Positions 1-5,012 of a DNA stretch of 5,802 nucleotides are shown one piece after another. The stretch covers positions 1-5,802 of the forward strand of contig JAUHZH010000160.1 of the NCBI GenBank assembly GCA_030426065.1, written 5' to 3'. A program made the translations under genes and the position numbers. Positions within the stretch are counted from its first letter, which is position 1; every line of letters starts with the position of its first letter. Origin of the DNA: Gammaproteobacteria bacterium. GTDB taxonomy: Bacteria > Pseudomonadota > Gammaproteobacteria > Xanthomonadales > Marinicellaceae. The notes under the pieces were generated by a model that saw nothing but the letters and a program-made list of their open reading frames with translations, did no database searches and had not been told where the DNA came from.

Positions 1-416
1 CGTTGGTGCTTGAAGTGTTGGTGAGAAAACCACACCAGTGGCAACATCAAGACCAGAGCCAAAGTCACCCAAATTCGCGGCCAGGTGTTTTTTTCTGTGG
101 GATCAGTTTCTGTGGTGTTTTCTTGCACTGGCGAGATGATGCGATACCCTTCTCCGAAAACCGACTCGACCTCCATGTCGTGGGGTGCCAGTTCTTTTCG
201 CAACTTACTGATGGTTTTGTACAAGGAGTTTTCAGTCACCACCCTGCCTTGCCAGACCGCTGCAAATATATCTTCTTTGGAAATGGTGTCTGGTGACTCA
301 GCCACCAACAGGGTAAATAAATGGCACGCTTTGTCACCCCATTTGACCACTTCACCACCCAACAACACCCGTCGGGTCTCTACATCAACTTGAAAAGGGC
401 CAAAACTTTTATACAT
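1..416 (-). CDS. ToxR/CadC-like winged-helix regulator with a membrane anchor (3' end missing)
   Basis: The reading frame starts at the ATG at 416 (an in-frame TGA lies two codons upstream) and runs off the left window edge after 138 codons. Residues 1-95 match the OmpR/PhoB-type DNA-binding fold (Trans_reg_C): an N-terminal beta strand (FGPFQVD), then SKEDIFAAVW, the recognition-helix region TENSLYKTISKLRKEL, and the wing with VFGEGYRI. There is no receiver domain before it, so it is not a two-component response regulator. A linker rich in Thr, Glu and Asn (about 98-112) leads into one hydrophobic segment at about 115-131 (IWVTLALVLMLPLVWF), giving the one-pass topology of ToxR/CadC-type regulators. 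The part beyond the membrane, which would sense a signal or carry repeats such as TPR, is outside the window. No clear Shine-Dalgarno precedes the ATG. The target is unknown; the exported-protein genes upstream on the same strand are a possible but unproven regulon. Confidence 0.88.
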   Translation of the reverse strand, partial: MYKSFGPFQVDVETRRVLLGGEVVKWGDKACHLFTLLVAESPDTISKEDIFAAVWQGRVVTENSLYKTISKLRKELAPHDMEVESVFGEGYRIISPVQENTTETDPTEKNTWPRIWVTLALVLMLPLVWFSHQHFKHQ

Positions 417-492
417 TATTCAGATGACTGTGATTGAACAGTGAAGCCAAAAGCATTTATTTAAGTTCAAAAAAGTAAAACATCTTAACCTC

Positions 493-543
493 TAATTGGG
501 ATGAATTAAATACCCAATTGATGGCCGCTGTGCATGGCGACCA
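493..543 (-). terminator. Two tandem hairpins between the small gene and the regulator (possible terminator)
   Basis: Read on the minus strand, UGGUCGC (543-537) pairs with GCGGCCA (528-522) across an 8-nt loop, with one U-G wobble. This is followed directly by AATTGGG/CCCAATT (519-513 and 500-494) around a 12-nt loop. The first stem pairs better in minus-strand RNA than in plus-strand RNA, which fits an element ending transcription from the genes upstream. No good U-tract follows either stem, so this is at best a weak intrinsic terminator and could be a promoter-proximal structure of the regulator. The rest of the 417-558 gap is AT-rich; I could not place a convincing -35/-10 pair. Confidence 0.3.
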
Positions 544-552
544 CGAGCAACA

Positions 553-603
553 CTTGAATCAACCTACTTGATCTTCAGGTGGGACAAAGTCACTTGATTC
601 AAG
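553..603. repeat. 10-bp perfect inverted repeat with palindromic CTTGA-N-TCAAG arms
   Basis: CTTGAATCAA at 553-562 is the exact reverse complement of TTGATTCAAG at 594-603. The right arm is itself a palindrome, CTTGA-T-TCAAG (593-603), and the left is nearly so (CTTGA-A-TCAAC). A third ACTTGA lies between them at 566. The element overlaps the stop of the small gene. It could be an operator with several half-sites or a long-loop hairpin. No T-run follows, so a terminator role is not supported. Confidence 0.45.
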
Positions 604-835
604 CGAGTCGGCTTGAACACAAAACCAATGGTTTTTTTTTGGCTTGCGCCTTTCCATCAATCATTTCAACGTCAAAACCCAGCCAGTAAAACCCTTTCGG
701 TTCGATTTTTTCTATGACGGCGACTTGATTCACGTGTTTGGCAATGAACGCCCTGTCTTCATCAGGCAAGTCATGTACCAGTGACTCTGGAACTTCAGTG
801 AACACCACGGTTTCTCCGACTTTAAATCGTCCCAT
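599..835 (-). CDS. Small beta-rich hypothetical protein, probable frameshift at an A9 tract
   Basis: I do not recognise a named family. As written the frame encodes 78 residues from the ATG at 835. A TTG at 868 would add 11 residues, but the ATG gives the more usual opening (MGRFKVGETVVF), typical of small SH3/KOW-like barrels. Alternating hydrophobic stretches (VGETVVFTEV, VAVIEKIE, FYWLGFDVEM) suggest a compact all-beta fold with an acidic loop. There is no signal peptide or membrane segment, so it is likely cytoplasmic. Neither start has a clear Shine-Dalgarno. The gene starts 51 bp after the pectate-lyase-like gene, in the same direction. The written C-terminus after three lysines (PLVLCSSRLA) looks unnatural. 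One fewer A in the nine-A run at 632-640 gives an ending containing HWFCVQADSLES and a stop at 561-559, which looks much more like a final beta strand. The true gene may therefore be 559-835. Confidence 0.6.
   Translation of the reverse strand: MGRFKVGETVVFTEVPESLVHDLPDEDRAFIAKHVNQVAVIEKIEPKGFYWLGFDVEMIDGKAQAKKKPLVLCSSRLA
632..640 (-). other. A9 homopolymer (minus strand) inside the small gene
   Basis: Nine consecutive A residues on the coding strand encode the Lys-Lys-Lys of the small protein. Runs this long are known sites of polymerase slippage and of sequencing miscounts. A one-base loss changes the last 10 residues into a 23-residue tail with better protein character. Confidence 0.8.
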
Positions 836-839
836 CCGC

Positions 840-910
840 AAACCATTTTGAAAAATTGAAGAAGTCAACTTGGTTCGAAATAAACATCACTCAAAACCAT
901 CTTGAAAAAT
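840..910. repeat. Short direct repeat of the C-terminal motif DNA, 54 bp apart
   Basis: The plus-strand 17-mers at 840-856 and 894-910 differ at one position (AAACCATTTTGAAAAAT against AAACCATCTTGAAAAAT). The 894-910 copy encodes the LIFQDGF ending of the pectate-lyase-like protein. The other copy lies just beyond its stop, just before the small gene's ATG, and in the same reading frame (54 bp offset), where it would read SIFQNGL. It looks like a decayed duplicate of the gene's 3' end. Confidence 0.55.
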
Positions 911-2332
911 CAAATCATCACCCATCACCGATGCCAATCCATTGATGTAGGCTTCAATGGCAGTGTAGCCAGATGGCATGGTGATGTTGTGATCATTGCC
1001 ATTTTGAGGGTTCAAACCATGTTGATTTTCCCAGTCATCTGGCATGCCATCGTCATCACTGTCAGTCGGCGGTGCGGTGGGTGTGAGGCCAGCCATCAAA
1101 TTGGCGGGGCGGTAATTACGCCATGAACCGTTGCGCTGTTGCAGTTCCATGATGGATTGTCGTGCCACGATGTCCTGCGGAAAAGCACCCACCACGGGCA
1201 ACAAGCGGCCTTCCAAGTCACCTGCAGCCAAAATGTGCACGCTGCCATAACCATTGTTTGCACTGAAATCAAAAGCAGCAGACTGATTGAATTGCCCTGC
1301 CACAATGCCACAGCAAAAAAAGCTGTACTCACTACTGAAAGCAGCGTCATTCCAAGGGTTTTGAACCGTGTCTTGGTAACTGCCTGGGTCCTCAATCAGG
1401 TTGTCTTGGAGCCAATAAGCCGTTGGGATGGGTGTCGTTGCATTTTCAGGGTCAAAATAAAATGGCAACAAACTGATGCTGGGGCCCGCAATGTATTGGT
1501 TGCTCATGATGTTGAACTGACCCTCGGCCACATTGTGATGAACAAACCCTTCACGGCCATTGTATGTGATGTTGTTGATGACTTCTGCTGGACCAACTGA
1601 CAAAGCCGGTGTGCGGTTCCTGGAGTGTGTAAAAACGTTCTTGATGATGGAAATGTAGCCACCTGTGCGATCACTTGGTTGACAACCACCACCATCGAGA
1701 CAAGGTCTGTGATTGATCACCCCTTTGTTGTGTGTCCAACCATTGGCCGTGTCATAGATCGGAAATGACAAATGTGAATACTGGATGGTGATGTGCGCCG
1801 CACCACCCCAAAAATCAATGGTCTCATCGGCACCATGAGAGGCGTCGATGTGATCCAACATGACATGGTTGGCTGTTGAGAATTGAATGGCGTCATGCTG
1901 GTTGGCTGGCCAATTACCGTCAGGGTCAGGTGGCCTGATCCTCATGTGTCGGATGATGATGTTGCCCGTGTCTGAGTTGTACGTGGTGTACATGTGTCCC
2001 ACCAAAGTGATGCCAGCACCCGGTGCGGTTTGCCCTGCAATGGTCAAATCGCCATGAGGAATGTGCAAATCACCTGTGATCAAACCAGACACCTCAAACA
2101 CCACAATCCTCGCACCCGGTTGCGACACCGCCCATTGCAAGCTGCCCACACCCGAAGCGTTGAGGTTGGTGACAATGTGCACATCACCACCCCGGCCACC
2201 CGACACATAGGCAGCAAACCCTTCAGCCTCCGGAAATGCTTTGAGTTGAGCATGTGCTGTTGCGACTTGAAAGAACAAAGTCAAAAAAATCAGAAACTTA
2301 AAGACTGTCCTTATGCATTCACTCTGAATCAT
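887..2332 (-). CDS. Exported pectate lyase-like (PL1-type) beta-helix protein with a C-terminal IFxDGFE motif
   Basis: The 481-residue protein begins with a Sec signal peptide (hydrophobic core about 11-22, likely cleavage after AHA at about 28). Residues 32-110 carry the hallmark start of the bacterial pectate-lyase family: FPEAEGFAAYVSGGRGG, VTNLNASGVGSLQWAVS, IVVFEVSG and LTIAGQTAPG. The right-handed beta-helix continues with LDHIDASHGADE (159-170), where the usual SWG reads SHG, and SRNRTPA (237-243), whose R240 sits where PL1 enzymes have the catalytic arginine. Around 424-440 DSDDDGMPDDWENQHGLNP is a calcium-binding, thrombospondin-3-like segment, followed by GYTAIEAYING, a usual ending of this family. 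The last ten residues, DDLIFQDGFE, form the ending shared with other proteins here. The predicted role is Ca-dependent beta-elimination of polygalacturonate or a related acidic glycan outside the inner membrane; the exact substrate is inferred only. It starts 27 bp after the upstream beta-helix gene, so co-transcription is likely. Confidence 0.88.
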   Translation of the reverse strand: MIQSECIRTVFKFLIFLTLFFQVATAHAQLKAFPEAEGFAAYVSGGRGGDVHIVTNLNASGVGSLQWAVSQPGARIVVFEVSGLITGDLHIPHGDLTIAGQTAPGAGITLVGHMYTTYNSDTGNIIIRHMRIRPPDPDGNWPANQHDAIQFSTANHVMLDHIDASHGADETIDFWGGAAHITIQYSHLSFPIYDTANGWTHNKGVINHRPCLDGGGCQPSDRTGGYISIIKNVFTHSRNRTPALSVGPAEVINNITYNGREGFVHHNVAEGQFNIMSNQYIAGPSISLLPFYFDPENATTPIPTAYWLQDNLIEDPGSYQDTVQNPWNDAAFSSEYSFFCCGIVAGQFNQSAAFDFSANNGYGSVHILAAGDLEGRLLPVVGAFPQDIVARQSIMELQQRNGSWRNYRPANLMAGLTPTAPPTDSDDDGMPDDWENQHGLNPQNGNDHNITMPSGYTAIEAYINGLASVMGDDLIFQDGFE

Positions 2333-2339
2333 CTTTTAA

Positions 2340-2344
2340 TCCTC
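2340..2344 (-). promoter_or_regulatory. Ribosome binding site of the pectate-lyase-like gene
   Basis: GAGGA on the minus strand lies 7 nt before the ATG at 2332. It falls in the 27-bp gap after the stop of the upstream gene and supports both the chosen start and independent translation within an operon. Confidence 0.7.
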
Positions 2345-2359
2345 ATGTATCAAGGGTTT

Positions 2360-3865
2360 TCAGTCAAACCCATCAACAAAAATCACATCTGGTTGCCATT
2401 CGTAAGCACCGTGGTCGGCTGTCTGGTGGCGGTTGACGCCCCTTTGGTCTTGTGGCGTGGATTGTGTTGGTGTGGCTTCATCAATGGCAGCTGAATGATC
2501 AGCTGAGCGCATGGTGGGCGTGAATCCACCATTGTATGCTGGTGGAAACAACTGTGGGTTGCCCCAAATGATGCCCGTGGTGGCTGGCACATCGGCTTGA
2601 CCATTGGGCCTGTTTTGTGGGAATTGCAGGTTGTTGTTACCAGCGACGCCATTCAGAATATTCCAAGGGTTGAACACATTGCCACCCGTGTTGTTCGCCA
2701 AGATGCTGTTGTACATCGTGGTTTGGTTGTTGCTGCCCAATGAAATGCCGCCCGCAAAACAAACTTCGCAGGGGGCGTGGTTGTTGACAACGGTCACATG
2801 ACGCAGCGTCACAGCTGCAGAATCGCTGATGGACATACCACCGCCCAAAGTGTTGGTGGCGACGTTGTCATAGATGGTGCTGTTGACCATTTCTCCATTG
2901 GCGCCGGGACCAAAAAACAGACCGCCAGCACCCCTGGCTTGGTTGCTGATGAAGCTGCAGCGGTTGATCACAAAGGGTCCACCTTGGATGTAGGCTCCAC
3001 CAGCCAGGCCAAAGTCCTGCGGGTTGTTGTTGTCTTGGAACAACACATCGGTGAAAGCTGTGAGACTTTGTTGGTCATACATCACGGAGAAAAAGCCCAC
3101 TCCAAAAGCATTGGCGGTGTTGTTGATGATGTGACTGCGACAGATGTTGACCGTGCGTTCTGCACCATCCACGCCAATGGCACCGGCATTACCGCCGTTG
3201 CCTGGGTTGCCGCTGTTGCCGGTGGCGTCATTGCCATCAAACGATGAATCGGTGATTTTCAACACATCGGTGCCCAATGTATACACCGCACCACCGTTGC
3301 TGCCTGAATTGTTGGTGAAAACTGAATCACTGATCAACACCTGATTCAATCCGGTGGCATAAATGGCCCCGCCGCCACCATCTTGGTCGACAGCGATGGC
3401 ATGGTTGTTGTCAAATTGAACATTGATCACATGCAAACTGACGGCTTGCCAAGGGCCATTGACGGTTCGATTGATGGCCGCCCCGCTTCCACCAGGTGTC
3501 GATCCATTGATCAATGACATGTTTTGAATGGTGAAAGTGTACTGGTTGTTGTTGGGGTTGGACAGGTTGATGATGCGGCGCTGGCCCTGACCGCTCAACG
3601 TGACCAAACCGCCTCCATCCAACGTGGTTTCCCGGGTCACTGTCAATGTCGATGTCAGGTTGATCTGAACGGGCGCGTTGCCCACATTGAACCGAATGCG
3701 ACCGCCGTTGTTTAGCGCATTTTGTATCATGGCAGTGTTGACTGACCCAGGCTGACCATTGCCCAAAACCACAGCACCTGCCATAGACGCCTGAGGTGTG
3801 GCAACACAATCAACCTGGGCCCAAACAGCCCATGGGCAAAACAAAAAAATAGTGACCCATTTCAT
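2360..3865 (-). CDS. Exported beta-helix repeat protein with choice-of-anchor-Q-like end and C-terminal IFxDGFD motif
   Basis: The 501-residue protein has a short signal peptide (likely cleavage after VWA at 16). The body is a Gly/Asn-rich parallel beta-helix. Loose repeats combine F-x-x-N (FDNN 151, FTNN 183, FDGN 209, FQDN 276, FISN 305) with GGA-type turns (165, 191, 289), as in polymorphic outer-membrane/adhesin repeats. Residues about 385-489 match the pattern I know as the choice-of-anchor Q domain: NSILANNTGG, NGGFTPTM, SAAIDEA, DQRGVNRH and a final HGAYEW. Members of that family are followed by different surface-sorting signals; here the tail is QPDVIFVDGFD. I see no catalytic motif, so it may be an adhesin, a glycan-binding protein or an uncharacterised lyase/hydrolase. 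A CEVC pair at 366-369 could form a disulfide. It is the first gene of the likely unit with the pectate-lyase-like gene; no strong Shine-Dalgarno precedes its ATG. The 120 bp upstream (3866-3985) must hold any promoter, but I could not pick one with confidence. Confidence 0.85.
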   Translation of the reverse strand: MKWVTIFLFCPWAVWAQVDCVATPQASMAGAVVLGNGQPGSVNTAMIQNALNNGGRIRFNVGNAPVQINLTSTLTVTRETTLDGGGLVTLSGQGQRRIINLSNPNNNQYTFTIQNMSLINGSTPGGSGAAINRTVNGPWQAVSLHVINVQFDNNHAIAVDQDGGGGAIYATGLNQVLISDSVFTNNSGSNGGAVYTLGTDVLKITDSSFDGNDATGNSGNPGNGGNAGAIGVDGAERTVNICRSHIINNTANAFGVGFFSVMYDQQSLTAFTDVLFQDNNNPQDFGLAGGAYIQGGPFVINRCSFISNQARGAGGLFFGPGANGEMVNSTIYDNVATNTLGGGMSISDSAAVTLRHVTVVNNHAPCEVCFAGGISLGSNNQTTMYNSILANNTGGNVFNPWNILNGVAGNNNLQFPQNRPNGQADVPATTGIIWGNPQLFPPAYNGGFTPTMRSADHSAAIDEATPTQSTPQDQRGVNRHQTADHGAYEWQPDVIFVDGFD

Positions 3866-3985
3866 GACATCAGCTTACCGCACATCCGTCCACACCACCA
3901 TGAACCATTTCACAAACCACAGGATCATTTCATCAACGTTGTCATAGAATGGTTAATTCTTTTGAACACTTAAAGGCTCAAGGGC

Positions 3986-4275
3986 TTAAGGCAATTCAAA
4001 CGAGGGAGCAAAAATCACGTCACTCAGCACCACATCCAACAAGCCGATGTGGGCAAACTCGCTGTCATGCAGCTGCCTGACATCATCGGCCATGGCCGGT
4101 TTGACTTGCCAATCTTGCGCACTGGCTTGGTCTGGTGTGGTGTGGTGGGCGGATCAACCGCATAGTCGAAGGCCCGCATGGCTTGATAAATGATGCCCTG
4201 ATACACCACCAAATCCCCAGATTCGTATGAAAGTCGAAGTGGAGTCAATTTGCCAGGGTCTATACCCCCAACCTC
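3986..4275 (-). pseudogene. Frameshifted 3' remnant of a secreted protein with a CBM5/12-like module and the IF motif
   Basis: No start is present; an in-frame TGA at 4278-4276 bounds the open frame. The first part reads LRLSYESGDLVVYQGIIYQAM, the Y-x-x-GD-x-V-x-Y-x-G-x-x-Y-x-A pattern of carbohydrate-binding modules of family 5/12, followed by PPTTP. The frame then fails at a TGGTG pentanucleotide repeat. Removing one 5-bp unit restores a continuous product: TPDQASAQDWQV, then DDVRQLHDSEFAHIGLLDVV, ending SDVIFAPSFELP before the TAA at 3988-3986. As written, the first frame instead ends at a TGA near 4026-4024. The restored tail carries the DVIFAxSFE motif shared with three other frames here, good evidence that the shifted frame is the authentic one. 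The module call rests on a short stretch and is moderate; the function of the parent is unknown. Confidence 0.6.
4133..4147. repeat. Tandem pentanucleotide repeat (TGGTG)x3
   Basis: Three perfect TGGTG units lie at 4133-4137, 4138-4142 and 4143-4147, with a near copy TGGTC at 4128. They fall inside the minus-strand remnant, where they read as ACCAC/CACCA. Because the unit is not a multiple of three, gain or loss of one copy switches the frame. Two copies would give an open frame through to the conserved C-terminal motif. Confidence 0.8.
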
Positions 4276-4572
4276 TCATCGGTTTTATACAGCACGTTGA
4301 TCACCGGAGAATGGGATGGCAGTTCAGCCAATGAACCCAACAACACCGTACTCAATGGTCTTTTCATCAAGGGTAATTTTTTATTGGTTGCTGGCTATCA
4401 CATCGCCGACGACAGTGGTGTTGCCGAAGGGGAACCCATCCGCACCCAAAACACGCCCGCTTGGGCAGCTGCTACTCCCGACGGAGAGTCCGCCCTTTGG
4501 GCTCGACTTCAATTCAACAATCCATCAGTCAACCAACCCGACCTGATTTTTGCTGACAGTTTTGAGCCCTGA
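4231..4572 (+). pseudogene. 3' remnant of an exported beta-propeller-like protein with C-terminal IFADSFEP
   Basis: This is the only plus-strand sequence in the window with clear protein character. The frame is open from just after a TGA at 4228-4230. Convincing sequence begins near 4258 (VYTPNLSSVLYSTLITGEWD) and continues with GLFIKGNFLLVAGYHIADDS, RTQNTPAW, ESALWARLQF, ending QPDLIFADSFEP. The VYTPNLSSVLYST style and the LVAGYHI strand resemble the closing blade of SBBP-type or similar propeller repeats in secreted proteins; that is an inference from a short stretch. There is no signal peptide, no ATG and no ribosome site; a TTG at 4297 exists but would start mid-fold. It most likely lost its 5' part. 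Its 5' edge overlaps the 5' edge of the minus-strand remnant, placing the rearrangement junction at roughly 4255-4275. Confidence 0.55.
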
Positions 4573-4595
4573 ATTAAAAGGTTTACTCATTGAAC

Positions 4596-4618
4596 TAAAT
4601 CTGCACGATACAGATTTA
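4596..4618. repeat. 8-bp inverted repeat (possible weak bidirectional terminator)
   Basis: TAAATCTG (4596-4603) and CAGATTTA (4611-4618) are perfect reverse complements around a 7-nt loop. The element sits between the stop of the plus-strand remnant (4572) and the stop of the minus-strand frame ending at 4616, so the two transcripts would converge on it. The stem is AT-rich and lacks a flanking T-tract of useful length, so termination activity is only suggested. Confidence 0.35.
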
Positions 4619-4771
4619 AATAACTTCCAGTGCAATGCCTGACCTGATTTGTTCTTTTAATTTTAAGTTGTTAATGATTGCCAACCATTCAGCTTGACTT
4701 TGAACATGACCCAATAAAGCATCGAAAGCTTCAGCTGTTCCCTGAAAAATCAGCAGCTTCTGGGTGTTTTT
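4616..4771 (-). pseudogene. Start-less protein-like open frame after the acetyltransferase
   Basis: The frame is open from after a TAA at 4774-4772 to the TAA at 4618-4616 and overlaps the end of the acetyltransferase gene in a different frame. From about 4735 it reads AEAFDALLGHVQSQAEWL, then AIINNLKLKEQIRSGIALEVI, an amphipathic helical sequence with normal composition. There is no ATG or GTG; only a TTG near 4700 or CTG codons could start it. Deleting one G of the GGG at 4740-4743 region would fuse it to the acetyltransferase as a C-terminal extension (DFSGTAEAF). It may be a decayed gene, a frameshifted extension, or a small gene with an unusual start. I do not recognise the family. Confidence 0.35.
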
Positions 4772-5012
4772 TTATGTAATGTGCGACAAAAGAACAGCTC
4801 GGAATCACCGTCAATTGATTCACCCGTGCATATGCCAAAGCAAATTTAACCAATTCCGTTCCTACGCCCTGCCCGCCCAATGCCTTGGGTACGATGGTGT
4901 GGTTGAAGTCAATGACATCACCTTGACGCTGATACGACAGGTATGCCGTAATTCCGTCCTGATTCAGCTCAAATCTTTGGGCCTGTTCTTGGTGTTTGAT
5001 TTGTTTATACAT
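4731..5012 (-). CDS. Small GNAT-family N-acetyltransferase (YjdJ-like)
   Basis: The chosen start is the ATG at 5012, giving 93 residues, because AGGAGG lies 6 nt upstream; the ATG at 5036 would place that ribosome site inside the coding region. The protein fits the single-domain GCN5-related acetyltransferases of about 90 residues (Acetyltransf_CG). An antiparallel sheet at about 11-40 (AYLSYQRQGDVIDFNHTIVP) is followed by ALGGQGVG (44-51), the acetyl-CoA pyrophosphate-binding loop (Q/R-x-x-G-x-G), a helix ELVKFALAYARVNQ, and the hallmark VIPSCSFVAHYIKKHPE (69-84). It is cytoplasmic, transferring acetyl from acetyl-CoA to an unknown amine. It overlaps the channel gene by 8 bp, so translational coupling is likely. 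The last residues after HPEAAD may be altered by a frameshift, since another open frame continues directly downstream. Confidence 0.85.
   Translation of the reverse strand: MYKQIKHQEQAQRFELNQDGITAYLSYQRQGDVIDFNHTIVPKALGGQGVGTELVKFALAYARVNQLTVIPSCSFVAHYIKKHPEAADFSGNS

Noticed and set aside
3..393. Plus-strand open frames at the left edge
   Set aside because: They are opposite the winged-helix regulator, whose minus-strand translation is clearly the real one.
1139..1600. 153-codon plus-strand open frame
   Set aside because: It is antisense to the middle of the pectate-lyase-like gene, with no motif and no ribosome site.
1994..2494. 166-codon plus-strand open frame opposite the pectate-lyase-like and beta-helix genes
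   Set aside because: It lies antisense to two well-supported genes with signal peptides and family motifs; its own translation has no recognisable domain.
2777..3247. 156-codon plus-strand open frame rich in Val, Ala and Gly
   Set aside because: It is an antisense shadow of the Gly/Asn-rich beta-helix repeats; its composition follows from the repeat codons.
3969..3992. Short repeated CTTAAAGGC / CTTAAGGC sequence considered as a terminator after the minus-strand remnant
   Set aside because: The possible stem is only about five base pairs with no T-tract.
4297..4372. Minus-strand frame from an ATG near 4372 reading MKRPLSTVLLGSLAELPS, joinable to the CBM-like remnant by one extra G in the GGGGG at about 4265-4269
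   Set aside because: It looks like a signal peptide start, but it is antisense to the better-supported plus-strand remnant, lacks a Shine-Dalgarno, and needs a further frameshift. Kept only as an alternative.
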